This document shows positions 53,920 through 62,695 of a DNA stretch of 64,000 bases, one piece after another. A model generated the notes under the pieces. That model saw only the letters and a program-made list of their open reading frames with translations. It was not told the origin of the DNA and did no database searches. Within the stretch, counting starts at the first letter, position 1; every line of letters starts with the position of its first letter. Source of the stretch: Lysobacterales bacterium (GTDB lineage: Bacteria > Pseudomonadota > Gammaproteobacteria > Xanthomonadales > Ahniellaceae). Made by a program: the position numbers and the translations under genes. Where the stretch lies: contig JADJCM010000001.1 in the NCBI GenBank assembly GCA_016703225.1, forward strand, positions 806,001-870,000. The letters are read 5' to 3'.

Positions 53920-54121
53920 GTAGGAGCGACCCCGGTCGCGACCGTTGACGCAGCCACATGCGATGGTCGCGATGCGGTGTGTTCGCCCCCCCACCACCAC
54001 GACGCAATTCCATCGTGCGGCGTAGGAGCGACCCCGGTCGCGACCGATGACGCAATAACGCCGATGGTCGCGATGCGGGGTGTTCGCAACACCCCCACCA
54101 CCACGATGCAATCCCATCCTG
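53920..54121. repeat. Two tandem ~102-bp REP-bearing units
   Basis: GTAGGAGCGACCCCGGTCGC occurs at 53920 and again at 54022 in the same orientation; each is followed by related sequence (GATGGTCGCGATGCGG, then CACCACCACGA, then GCAAT.CCATC). So the unit of ~102 bp is directly repeated twice. It fills the gap between the ALDH-like gene and the end of intI. Confidence 0.85.
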
Positions 54122-54130
54122 CGCCTTAGC

Positions 54131-55273
<1,143 letters not shown>

Positions 55274-55432
55274 ATCCCCACTCCACCGTCGGACATGCCC
55301 CATCGTGCCCCCCTGCGAGCCGCAAGTCCTCAGCGCAAGTCTGGATTCTCCCTGCGAAATTTCTTGACCCGCCCCTTCCCCCCACCACAGACTCCCGCCC
55401 ATAGCCCGACCCTTCCGTCGGAGAATTAGCGT
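55274..55432 (+). other. Presumed attI region between intI and the first cassette
   Basis: The cassette array begins at about 55433 (AGAAGCGTTTG). The attI core should read GTTAG before it, as at 59222, but the sequence is GCGTAGAAGCG, one T short. The rest of attI cannot be delimited by eye. No clear Pc promoter is seen. Confidence 0.55.
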
Positions 55433-55770
55433 AGAAGCGTTTGTCCGAAGCCTTCCGCCTGCTTGTGCAGTAGGTCATTGCGCCGCAGGGTGCCGCGTTG
55501 TTGCGCGCGGTGGCGCCCTCATGCCGATCTCCTCTTGTTGGCCGCGCGCAGTGTTCGTGCGGTCAAGGGCGCGCGCTTCGAAGGTGGCCCCAGATCTCGC
55601 CGAAAGTTGCTCTGTCGCGAGAGGCCGCATTGACGCGCGGGAACGTTCGTCGCATTGTCCGCACGTCGCAGCGCGCGCGAATGTCGGGCGGCCGTTCGTC
55701 AGTCGCCCACTCGCAGCGGTGCAGTCTCAGCCTTCGTCGGAGGTTCGCGGTTTCATGGGCGCAAACGTTT
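55433..55770. other. Cassette 1 body: ORF-poor, identical to cassette 7
   Basis: No convincing gene; frames open on either strand are only 85-115 codons, have no ribosome site at a suitable place and run into attC. The whole body plus its attC is base-for-base the same as 59225-59648. Cassettes 2 and 6 share the block around CGCATTGACGCGCGGGA, which identifies one cassette family. Confidence 0.75.
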
Positions 55771-55857
55771 CTAACTATGTGTTCAAGCCGACCGCCGAGG
55801 AAGTTCTTCGTTTCAACCACAGCCTGTCGCGCGGCGGCGGCTTAACACGGCGTTAGC
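55771..55857 (+). repeat. attC site 1
   Basis: CTAACTATGTGTTCAAGCC at the left, GGCTTAACACGGCGTTAG at the right with GCCGACCGCC and GGCGGCGGC arms in between; ~86 bp, standard attC layout. Sites 1, 6 and 7 have the same middle. Confidence 0.93.
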
Positions 55858-56190
55858 GTCGATTGCCCGTAGCCTTTTCTCAGGTTGTGCACCAGGTGAG
55901 CGTGTCGCAATCTGGCCGCGTGATCGTCGGCGCGCTCCATCGAGTTCGGGCTGTCGAGTGTTGTTCGTGGTCGCGTGCGCGCGGTCATCGCTCGGCGCTT
56001 CGTTCACGCCCCAGAGCTCGCGAGTCTCTTCTTCATCGCCAGCTTGCCGCATTGACGCGCGGGAGCGTTCGTCGCATTGTCCGCATACCAGCGAGCGCGA
56101 ACTATGCGCGGTTGTTCGTCGGTCGCGCTTTTTCAGCGGTGCAGGCTCGGGCTTCGTCAGAGGTGTGCAATGTTTCCGCCGCAATCGTCT
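55858..56190. other. Cassette 2 body: ORF-poor, diverged member of the cassette 1 family
   Basis: From about 56050 (GCATTGACGCGCGGGAGCG) to the attC it aligns with cassettes 1, 6 and 7; its first half is divergent. The open frame 55863-56225 runs on through attC and has no recognised domain. Probably non-coding. Confidence 0.65.
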
Positions 56191-56280
56191 CTAACTATGT
56201 GTTCAAGCGGACCGCGCGGAAGTAGCGAATTCGCCCTGAACATTTCTCTTCGGCCGCGCGGCCGCTTAACACGGCGTTAG
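56191..56280 (+). repeat. attC site 2
   Basis: Left CTAACTATGTGTTCAAGCGG, right GCCGCTTAACACGGCGTTAG. The inner arms (GGACCGCGCG / CGCGCGGCC) differ from most sites in the array. Confidence 0.9.
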
Positions 56281-56285
56281 CTCTC

Positions 56286-56852
56286 ATGTTCACTCGGCGC
56301 GGCATTTCGATTGCTCTGCTGGTTCTTACGAGCCTCGGTGCAGTTGCCGTGTTCTACGTGGGCATCGCGTCCCTCAAGCCTTCTGCGCGTGCGCGCGCGG
56401 ACGCAGAGCTTTTCCTGCCAGCACAGCCGCTTCTCCCAGGCGTTCCGACGGTCCTCAACATTTCCGGACGTCAGCTCGTCCTACTCCGGCCGACCGACGA
56501 TCAACTCAGTGCCCTCAAGCGCCTGGATACCCATGTATGGGATCCATCTCGCAGCTCTTACAAGGCAGGCCTCGGTGCCTTTGTATTCTGGGGGGGCGAT
56601 ACTCGCCGTGGTTGTACCGTCAAGTATGTACCTCCCCACGAATCCACCCTTGTTCGCTACTCTCGGCCCGACGCGGAATGGCTCGGCGGCTTCGCGAGCG
56701 ACATTTGCGAGTCAGCGTACGACCTTGCAGGTCGAACCATTCGCACGTGGCGTTACTCGTACAACGGGTTTACCGCAGCAACTCCAAACCTTGAGTCTCC
56801 CGTGGTCCGGCCCTCGGGTCAGCGATTCGTGGTGTCGCTTCATGAGAGCTAA
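56286..56852 (+). CDS. Cassette 3 protein: membrane-anchored, unknown
   Basis: 188 residues. The N-terminal helix ISIALLVLTSLGAVAVFYVGIA is an anchor or uncleaved signal. The rest is a beta-rich domain. Within it, FWGGDTRRGCTVKYVPP and GFASDICESAYDLAGRT recall the order of a Rieske fold, but the CxH iron-sulfur ligands are not there, so this likeness may be only structural or chance. The start is 10 bp after the GTTAG of attC2, as in other cassettes; the stop is within the next attC. Confidence 0.72.
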   Translation: MFTRRGISIALLVLTSLGAVAVFYVGIASLKPSARARADAELFLPAQPLLPGVPTVLNISGRQLVLLRPTDDQLSALKRLDTHVWDPSRSSYKAGLGAFVFWGGDTRRGCTVKYVPPHESTLVRYSRPDAEWLGGFASDICESAYDLAGRTIRTWRYSYNGFTAATPNLESPVVRPSGQRFVVSLHES

Positions 56853-56934
56853 CTGTGTGTTCAAGCGGACCGCGCAACCTATGCTTCTTCAACGTGGTGG
56901 TCCGCGCCTGCGCGGCCGCTTAACACGGCGTTAG
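56849..56934 (+). repeat. attC site 3
   Basis: Left CTAACTGTGTGTTCAAGCGG, right GCCGCTTAACACGGCGTTAG; a variant close to site 2. Confidence 0.9.
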
Positions 56935-56941
56935 GTGCCGC

Positions 56942-57451
56942 ATGACAGGTTTCGTTTGCGCAACGTGCGGAGAGCTTCATCGAGAATTGCCACTTTGCTT
57001 TGGCAGTCCGGCACCTGCGCTTTGGCTATCGTTGCCCGAGGCGGAGCGCGAAGCACGCGCAACACTGAGCTCCGACCAGTGCATCGTTGATGATGAGCAC
57101 TACTTTGTGCTCGGGCAACTCATCTTGCCAATCCTTGGAACGCCGCAGCATTTCACCTGGCTAGCTTGGGTGTCGTTGAGCGAGTCGAATTTCAATAGAG
57201 CCTCGGAGTTGTGGGAAGCCGAAGGGCGTGAAAGTGAGCCTCCATACTTCGGTTGGCTGCAAAGCGCACTCCCCTACAGCCCGTCCACACTCGCCCTAAA
57301 GGCAACTGTTCATACCCAACCACTCGGCGAGCGCCCACTCATCGAGCTAGAGCGCACGGACCACCCGTTATCCATTGAGCAACACCAAGGCATTACCCTT
57401 GCTCGAGTGCAGCAAATCGCTGAGCACGCGCTGCACGGCGGCGGCGCCTAA
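56942..57451 (+). CDS. Cassette 4 protein: DUF2199 family
   Basis: 169 residues. The opening FVCATCGELHRELPLCFGSPAP, then DQCIVDDEHYFVLGQLILPI and the WLAWVSLSE strand match DUF2199: a CxxC-x-x-H zinc knuckle followed by an alpha/beta domain of unknown role. ATG is 8 bp after the attC3 GTTAG, and the stop is in attC4. Confidence 0.8.
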   Translation: MTGFVCATCGELHRELPLCFGSPAPALWLSLPEAEREARATLSSDQCIVDDEHYFVLGQLILPILGTPQHFTWLAWVSLSESNFNRASELWEAEGRESEPPYFGWLQSALPYSPSTLALKATVHTQPLGERPLIELERTDHPLSIEQHQGITLARVQQIAEHALHGGGA

Positions 57452-57533
57452 CTATGTGTTCAAGCCGACCGCCGAGGAAGTTGCTCGTATCATCCACACA
57501 CCGTCGCGCGGCGGCGGCTTAACACGGCGTTAG
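57448..57533 (+). repeat. attC site 4
   Basis: Left CTAACTATGTGTTCAAGCC; central variant GAAGTTGCTCGTATCATCC, shared with sites 8, 10, 12 and 13; right GGCTTAACACGGCGTTAG. Confidence 0.93.
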
Positions 57534-57882
57534 ATGTCTTTGGCTCCTGGTGGTTTCTAAACATCTCCTAGCGTAGAGTGATGCCGCAGTAAACCATGGG
57601 TTCTGGTCACCCTGAAGCTTTGGGAAAGAGCTTGCAAGCCCGAGACCGGTTGTTCCGGGCGTGATGAAAGTGGGCTACTGGACAGAGCCAAGCCTCGTAG
57701 ATGAGTCGCGAGTTCCCGCGAAGAGCGGGCGCGGAGGGAGTCCTCGGCGGTTGCCGTGCTTTGTGCTCGGGTGCTTTGTGTATTTTGCTTCGGCTAGTGT
57801 GCGCAGGCTCACTGGCGCGCCCCGAATTACATCTGGTGGAAATATTAGATATAGATGACACGATCAAGATCAGGGGGATGCA
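57534..57882. other. Cassette 5, gene-free leading part
   Basis: ~350 bp with only short open frames (for example 57661-57858). No attC remnant or clear promoter is found. GC content falls towards the next gene. Confidence 0.5.
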
Positions 57883-58377
57883 ATGACTGGTGAAGTTCTC
57901 GGCTTTTTTGCTATTGCGTGCTTCTTGTTTCTATTTGTTTTCGCAATAGAAAAGATTGGTCAGAAACATGATGAAGAACGGAAGCAAATGCTGAAGGAGC
58001 GTGAATTAACTAAAGTGTTGGAAGATCGAGAGTTTCAGCGTGATGCGAAATTGATTCTTCGGGAAGCCTTCATCGCGTCACTCGGCGAATTGGTTTCATC
58101 AGAATGGATATCATCGTTTTCTAACGAATCCATTGATTCGGGGGCGTTTCGTCGGGGCGAAGGATATCGTTTTACCTTAAGCGCCAAAGTTGAACGCGAT
58201 GGGTGGTCGCGCCTGCGGAGAGATCCGAATAGCGACCAAGCAGCGTGGAGATCTGAGCTATTGAGGGTAGCAAAGGTAATCGCCGGAAATTTCTCCCTTG
58301 TTATTGATGAAATTCGCGTCACTGATTCATATTTTAGTATTAGATACACGACGAAGGGTGCTTGGTACCGTGAGTAG
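57883..58377 (+). CDS. Cassette 5 protein: membrane-anchored, unknown
   Basis: 164 residues. N-terminal helix VLGFFAIACFLFLFVFAI, then a charged coiled coil (KIGQKHDEERKQMLKERELTKVLEDREF), then an alpha/beta domain. AGGGGGA lies ~7 bp before the ATG. Base composition is clearly lower in GC than the chromosome, so it has a foreign origin. Unlike the other cassette genes it starts 350 bp from the attC. No family recognised. Confidence 0.7.
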   Translation: MTGEVLGFFAIACFLFLFVFAIEKIGQKHDEERKQMLKERELTKVLEDREFQRDAKLILREAFIASLGELVSSEWISSFSNESIDSGAFRRGEGYRFTLSAKVERDGWSRLRRDPNSDQAAWRSELLRVAKVIAGNFSLVIDEIRVTDSYFSIRYTTKGAWYRE

Positions 58378-58720
58378 GAGCACGAGATAGATCCATCGGT
58401 ACGAGTCATTTGAACACGGCGGAACTTCGGAGAATCAGCCCCCTCGCGAGTTGAACACGTTTCGTGGCTTCGGTTCAGCTAGAAAAGCGGGTTTCATTCG
58501 CAGTAGTCCAAATTGGCGCTTAACCGGACGCCGGGTGGGCACTGCGGCGTCATCCCAACCTTGCCGGCGGGCGCGGACATGCGGCGGCGTGGGTGCGGAA
58601 GAGGCTTGCAGTCTGGGGAATTGCGGCCTTGACCCCAAGAGCTTTAGGGTGCAGTCTTTCGCAAGGGTTTGGTGGAGCCTGTTTTTTGCATTATCTCGGC
58701 ACCACCGCAAGCAGAGACAT
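58378..58720. other. Cassette 5, gene-free trailing part
   Basis: ~340 bp between the gene stop and attC5. No likely gene. TTGAACACGGCGGAAC at 58410-58425 looks like the right end of an attC but no left part is seen. Confidence 0.45.
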
Positions 58721-58805
58721 CTAACTAAATGTTCAAGCCGACCGCCGTCCCACCAGTTCGCACTTACCACCGATGTCGCGCGGCGGCGGCTTAACATGGC
58801 GTTAG
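58721..58805 (+). repeat. attC site 5
   Basis: Left CTAACTAAATGTTCAAGCC, middle GTCCCACCAGTTCGCACTT, right GGCTTAACATGGCGTTAG: the most deviant of the intact sites. Confidence 0.88.
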
Positions 58806-59140
58806 AAGCGTTTGTCCGGAGCTTTACGCCGGCTTGTGCAGTAGGTCATCGCGTCGCTTCGTGCCGCGCTGTTGCGCGCGGTGGCGCCATCACGCCGATC
58901 TCCTCATGTTGTCCGCGCGCAGGCGCGTGCGGCCATGGTCGCGCGCTTCGACAGTTGCCCCAGAGCTCGCCACAGGCTGTGCTGTCGCGAGTGGCCGCAT
59001 TGACGCGCGGGAGCGTTCGTCGCATTGTCCGCGCACCGCAGTGCGCGCGAATTTCGGGCGGCAGTTCGTCAATCGCCCACTCGCAGCGGTGCAGTCTCAG
59101 CCTTCGTCGGAGGTTCGCGGTTTCATGGGCGCAAACGTTT
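58806..59140. other. Cassette 6 body: ORF-poor, diverged copy of cassette 1/7
   Basis: Aligns with cassettes 1 and 7 over its whole length (AGAAGCGTTTGTCCG at the start, CAAACGTTTCTAAC at the end) with many substitutions. Neither strand keeps a frame free of radical change between the copies. Probably non-coding. Confidence 0.7.
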
Positions 59141-59226
59141 CTAACTATGTGTTCAAGCCGACCGCCGAGGAAGTTCTTCGTTTCAACCACAGCCTGTCGC
59201 GCGGCGGCGGCTTAACACGGCGTTAG
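59141..59226 (+). repeat. attC site 6
   Basis: Same sequence as sites 1 and 7 (middle GTTCTTCGTTTCAACCACAG). Confidence 0.93.
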
Positions 59227-59562
59227 AAGCGTTTGTCCGAAGCCTTCCGCCTGCTTGTGCAGTAGGTCATTGCGCCGCAGGGTGCCGCGTTGTTGCGCGC
59301 GGTGGCGCCCTCATGCCGATCTCCTCTTGTTGGCCGCGCGCAGTGTTCGTGCGGTCAAGGGCGCGCGCTTCGAAGGTGGCCCCAGATCTCGCCGAAAGTT
59401 GCTCTGTCGCGAGAGGCCGCATTGACGCGCGGGAACGTTCGTCGCATTGTCCGCACGTCGCAGCGCGCGCGAATGTCGGGCGGCCGTTCGTCAGTCGCCC
59501 ACTCGCAGCGGTGCAGTCTCAGCCTTCGTCGGAGGTTCGCGGTTTCATGGGCGCAAACGTTT
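59227..59562. other. Cassette 7 body: exact copy of cassette 1
   Basis: Identical to 55435-55770 at an offset of 3792 bp, including the attC. It lies next to the diverged copy (cassette 6). See cassette 1. Confidence 0.9.
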
Positions 59563-59648
59563 CTAACTATGTGTTCAAGCCGACCGCCGAGGAAGTTCTT
59601 CGTTTCAACCACAGCCTGTCGCGCGGCGGCGGCTTAACACGGCGTTAG
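59563..59648 (+). repeat. attC site 7
   Basis: Same sequence as site 1. Confidence 0.93.
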
Positions 59649-59656
59649 GTCTGCAC

Positions 59657-59977
59657 ATGCGCGTCGATCGCACTCGTCACATTGACTCCAGCGAGCCCGA
59701 TGCCTCGGGCATGCTCGACTACTACTACGAGTACGACATCTATCGTTTCGTCGAGGGCGCTGAGTGCCTCGTCGCGCGAAGCTACACGGACTCGCCTCAG
59801 GAAGCGCACTTCCTCAGGTGGGAACTGGGCTCACAACAACGCTCCCTGCAACGCTCAGATTTCGCGAGGCCAGTTGCATTCGCAGCCGAAGCCTTCCTGA
59901 GATCCGAGGGCAAAATTGAACTGAAGTGGCTTGGTGAGCAAGGCACTTACGAGCGGCTCCCCGCGAGGCAGGCCTAA
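59657..59977 (+). CDS. Cassette 8 protein: small acidic protein, unknown
   Basis: 106 residues, with DYYYEYDIYRFVEGAECLVA as the core beta-strands. ATG is 9 bp after the attC7 GTTAG and the stop is in attC8, a typical cassette. No signal, membrane segment or family is recognised. Confidence 0.68.
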   Translation: MRVDRTRHIDSSEPDASGMLDYYYEYDIYRFVEGAECLVARSYTDSPQEAHFLRWELGSQQRSLQRSDFARPVAFAAEAFLRSEGKIELKWLGEQGTYERLPARQA

Positions 59978-60059
59978 CTATGTGTTCAAGCCGACCGCCG
60001 AGGAAGTTGCTCGTATCATCCACAGCCCGTCGCGCGGCGGCGGCTTAACACGGCGTTAG
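59974..60059 (+). repeat. attC site 8
   Basis: Left CTAACTATGTGTTCAAGCC, middle GAAGTTGCTCGTATCATCC, right GGCTTAACACGGCGTTAG. Confidence 0.93.
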
Positions 60060-60068
60060 AGCGCATCC

Positions 60069-60263
60069 ATGGGCCGGTTCAGAGAGTTGGAAGACTTCGA
60101 AAGTCGATTCGCAACCATGGATGTTCCGGAACTCCTTCGCTGGAAGACCTATTGGACACAGCATGCGCAGAATTTGGTGCCAAAGGTGCGGAAGGAAGCC
60201 ATGCGTCGCGTCTACGAAATAGAAAAGGCCATTCACGCTCGCCAGTTGTCGCAAGAGCAGTAG
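60069..60263 (+). CDS. Cassette 9 protein: small helical protein, unknown
   Basis: 64 residues, highly charged and helical (RELEDFESRFATMDVPELLRW, then KVRKEAMRRVYEIEKAI). ATG is 10 bp after the attC8 GTTAG. Could be a regulator or antitoxin-like partner, but nothing shows this. Confidence 0.62.
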   Translation: MGRFRELEDFESRFATMDVPELLRWKTYWTQHAQNLVPKVRKEAMRRVYEIEKAIHARQLSQEQ

Positions 60264-60288
60264 TCAATGTCCTCCGCGTGCATGCGCT

Positions 60289-60374
60289 CTAACTATGTGT
60301 TCAAGCCGACCGCCGAGGAAGTTGCGCGTATCATCCAAGCTCCGTCGCGCGGCGGCGGCTTAACACGGCGTTAG
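60289..60374 (+). repeat. attC site 9
   Basis: Middle GAAGTTGCGCGTATCATCC; ends as in the other sites. Confidence 0.93.
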
Positions 60375-60381
60375 GGCTCAC

Positions 60382-60732
60382 GTGAGGTTTCTGCAACTGC
60401 TGTTGGTCGTTTCACTCGCATCTTGCGCAACCACTGTTGTGCCGGAGTCGTCGAGACTTTCAGGCCTACTGACTGTCCAAACCCACGTGCAGCATCCAAA
60501 TGGCGGAGGCTCAATGCGTGAAGCACCAGTCATTGAACTGACCTCGCCCACTCTCTTTGATGGTGAAGAATTCGAGTCCGTCCAGCTAATTCTTGGCGAG
60601 CGTGAACTTGTCGAATGGAGCTCCCTTGCGGGCCGCACTGCGACAGTCCGCTGCTCTCCTTTGGAGCTGGGTACGTTGTGGGCACATCGGCACCTGCAAT
60701 GTCAGCCTGTAAGCATCAGTCCTGAGCCCTAA
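60382..60732 (+). CDS. Cassette 10 protein: small lipoprotein, DUF4431-like
   Basis: 116 residues, GTG start 8 bp after the attC9 GTTAG. The lipobox SLASC gives a lipidated Cys near residue 15. LSGLLTVQTHVQHPNGG, APVIELTSP, VQLIL and LAGRTATVRCSPL run as in DUF4431 domains (OB-like beta-barrel). Family call by eye. Confidence 0.65.
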   Translation: MRFLQLLLVVSLASCATTVVPESSRLSGLLTVQTHVQHPNGGGSMREAPVIELTSPTLFDGEEFESVQLILGERELVEWSSLAGRTATVRCSPLELGTLWAHRHLQCQPVSISPEP

Positions 60733-60814
60733 CTATGTGTTCAAGCCGACCGCCGAGGAAGTTGCTCGTATCATCCACACACCGTCGCGCGGCGGCGGCT
60801 TAACACGGCGTTAG
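60729..60814 (+). repeat. attC site 10
   Basis: Middle GAAGTTGCTCGTATCATCC; ends as in the other sites. Confidence 0.93.
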
Positions 60815-60835
60815 GCTTCCTAGGGGATATCGCGG

Positions 60836-61309
60836 ATGGCGGGAATCTTGCGCAAGTTGTTTGGTCATCGAGCGCCTCCGGTCGTGCCCAAGGCCGACGA
60901 CCCGTGGGTTGTTGCGGACGGAGTAATTGGCGGCAAGCCGCACCTATTCCGTGTTCGCACGAACGCCATGCGACTTGTGCGGTCCACTGAGTACTCCGAG
61001 ATGATTGCCATTTCGTGGGAATACGAGACCGACGCGAGTGGAATGCCCGGAGCTGAAGATCTCGGGAGAATGAAGGTTCTAGAAGACCGGCTCGAGAACT
61101 GTCTCGAGACGGAGGGCGTGTCGTTGCTCACGGTCGTCGTCACAGGCGACGGGGTTCGCGAGTGGCAGTGGTACACGCGAAGCGTCGAGGACATGATGCG
61201 TATCGCAAACGAGGGACTCCAGGGCGAGCAGCCATTTCCGGTTTCTTTTTCGCACGAGCACGATCCCGAATGGCGCGCGTTCAAGCGGTTCGCGCAGACG
61301 GAAGCCTAA
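60836..61309 (+). CDS. Cassette 11 protein: DUF695-like
   Basis: 157 residues. DPWVVADGVIGGKPHLFRVR, AISWEYETDASGMPGAEDLGRM, EDRLENCLE, VVVTGDGVREWQWYTRS and a final helix follow the DUF695 order. Members are cytoplasmic proteins of unknown activity. AGGGGAT lies ~9 bp before the ATG. Confidence 0.75.
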   Translation: MAGILRKLFGHRAPPVVPKADDPWVVADGVIGGKPHLFRVRTNAMRLVRSTEYSEMIAISWEYETDASGMPGAEDLGRMKVLEDRLENCLETEGVSLLTVVVTGDGVREWQWYTRSVEDMMRIANEGLQGEQPFPVSFSHEHDPEWRAFKRFAQTEA

Positions 61310-61391
61310 CTATGTGTTCAAGCCGACCGCCGAGGAAGTTGCGCGTATCATCCAAACACCGTCGCGCGGCGGCGGCTTAACACGGCGTTAG
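61306..61391 (+). repeat. attC site 11
   Basis: Middle GAAGTTGCGCGTATCATCC; ends as in the other sites. Confidence 0.93.
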
Positions 61392-61408
61392 CCGCCAAGG
61401 AAAGTTCA

Positions 61409-61762
61409 ATGGAATGCCTATTGCACGAGGGCTCGACCGCCGTTGGCGTTTGCCAGTTCTGTGGCCGCGGCGTATGTCGAGCGTGTCGACTCAAGTCCTC
61501 GCAAGTGGTGGTGTGCTCCGAAGAGTGTGAACGAGCATCCGCTCTCACCCGCAAGGGCATTGCGGGGATGGTTCAAAAATCACTCCGCGTCACCTTGGTC
61601 ACGGCTTGGTTCTGCTGGTTCATTGGCGGTGTATTTCTGGCCTGTGGCGTTGTCGAGGCGTTCCATGGCAAGAATATGCTTGCTGCTTTTCTCGCCGTTA
61701 GCGGCGCCATCTTTGTCGCCGTAGGTTTTGCGTATGCCAAGTCGGTCAGGAGTGGCGGCTAA
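61409..61762 (+). CDS. Cassette 12 protein: zinc-finger membrane protein
   Basis: 117 residues. The N-terminus ECLLHEGSTAVGVCQFCGRGVCRACR is a B-box-like zinc finger of the kind seen in bacterial membrane proteins (Cys/His pairs up to VVCSEEC). Two membrane helices follow (VTLVTAWFCWFIGGVFLACGV and MLAAFLAVSGAIFVAVGFAY). Role unknown. Confidence 0.72.
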   Translation: MECLLHEGSTAVGVCQFCGRGVCRACRLKSSQVVVCSEECERASALTRKGIAGMVQKSLRVTLVTAWFCWFIGGVFLACGVVEAFHGKNMLAAFLAVSGAIFVAVGFAYAKSVRSGG

Positions 61763-61844
61763 CTATGTGTTCAAGCCGACCGCCGAGGAAGTTGCTCGTA
61801 TCATCCACACACCGTCGCGCGGCGGCGGCTTAACACGGCGTTAG
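61759..61844 (+). repeat. attC site 12
   Basis: Middle GAAGTTGCTCGTATCATCC; ends as in the other sites. Confidence 0.93.
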
Positions 61845-61851
61845 GCGCATC

Positions 61852-62241
61852 TTGTTAACCCGCCCATGTCCACATTGCGGTGAGACCTCTATTTCGGGCA
61901 GCGCTTTGGTCGCGGCGTCGATCGGAGTGCCGCGACGCTGCACACGCTGCGGTGGGAGTGTCACGACCTCCGGTGCTACCAAACTCTGCGTAATCGTTTT
62001 CGCTGGCATTGGCTTGTTCGGCGGCGTCGCGGAGAGCATCAAGTATCGCTCGATGCTCGGGTACCTCTTCGCCGTTGCGGTGTGGGGCACGGGGTGTGCG
62101 TTGGTATTTCGCTTCGCTCGGGCAGAGGTCGGTTCCAAGCCCGGCGCCAGTCGTGCTGCCTGGACGGTCGCTGCTGGCCTCGCATTGCTAGTGGCGCTAA
62201 TTCTTTGGTGGCGAAACAACGTCGCGCCCGCGCCTAACTAA
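61852..62241 (+). CDS. Cassette 13 protein: zinc-ribbon membrane protein
   Basis: 129 residues with a TTG start 8 bp after the attC12 GTTAG. A zinc ribbon (RPCPHCGETSISG ... VPRRCTRCGGSV) precedes three membrane helices (LCVIVFAGIGLFGGVAES; MLGYLFAVAVWGTGCALVF; WTVAAGLALLVALILWW). The layout resembles that of cassette 12, but the sequences are not alike. Confidence 0.7.
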   Translation: MLTRPCPHCGETSISGSALVAASIGVPRRCTRCGGSVTTSGATKLCVIVFAGIGLFGGVAESIKYRSMLGYLFAVAVWGTGCALVFRFARAEVGSKPGASRAAWTVAAGLALLVALILWWRNNVAPAPN

Positions 62242-62319
62242 GTGTTCAAGCCGACCGCCGAGGAAGTTGCTCGTATCATCCACACACCGTCGCGCGGCGG
62301 CGGCTTAACACGGCGTTAG
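62234..62319 (+). repeat. attC site 13
   Basis: Left CTAACTAAGTGTTCAAGCC; middle GAAGTTGCTCGTATCATCC; right as in the other sites. Confidence 0.92.
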
Positions 62320-62325
62320 GTGCGC

Positions 62326-62661
62326 ATGCAGCTTGTATCGCAAACCGAAGTGGAGCGCGTTCTCCGCAATTGGCAGGCTGGCGCACTGACTGAGGTTCAA
62401 GTGCACGAGTGGGCGGAGCTCCGCTATGCCGTCGATGCTTACGAACCCGAGTCCGCCGCTTGTAACGCCGTCCTCGCGGAGCTCGACTGCATGAACATGA
62501 ATCTCCTCACCACCGCGGACATCCCGGTATTGCTCGAGGCTCTTCCGCTTAATTCGCCCGAGTTCGAAAACATTCTCTCTGGGCTCGACAATTCAGCCAC
62601 CATCGAAAGTCGTAGGCGAGCGCTTCGCACGCACCCGTTCTATGCGCAATTCTGCGGCTAG
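62326..62661 (+). CDS. Cassette 14 protein: small helical protein, unknown
   Basis: 111 residues from ATG 62326; GTG 62320 is an alternative start directly after the GTTAG. Helical, acidic (TEVERVLRNWQAGALTEVQV, VLAELDCMNMNLLTTADIPV). No family recognised. The attC of this cassette is broken by the IS element 8 bp after the stop. Confidence 0.65.
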   Translation: MQLVSQTEVERVLRNWQAGALTEVQVHEWAELRYAVDAYEPESAACNAVLAELDCMNMNLLTTADIPVLLEALPLNSPEFENILSGLDNSATIESRRRALRTHPFYAQFCG

Positions 62662-62695
62662 TGCGCGCCTAACTATGTGTCTATGGACTCCTCCC

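Noticed and set aside
55362..55405. TTGACC as -35 of a cassette promoter Pc
   Set aside because: No -10-like hexamer at 16-18 bp; the nearest AT-rich box is about 30 bp away.
55498..55856. Plus-strand frames of 111-115 codons in cassettes 1 and 7 ending in NYVFKPTAEEV
   Set aside because: The ending is just attC read in one frame; the upstream part has no ribosome site and does not keep a frame in the diverged copies.
56286..56852. Rieske iron-sulfur protein in cassette 3
   Set aside because: Order of strands is reminiscent, but both CxH ligand pairs are missing, so no cluster can be claimed.
58405..58426. TTGAACACGGCGGAAC as the right end of a lost attC inside cassette 5
   Set aside because: Only about 10 bases match and no left half is found upstream; chance is not excluded.
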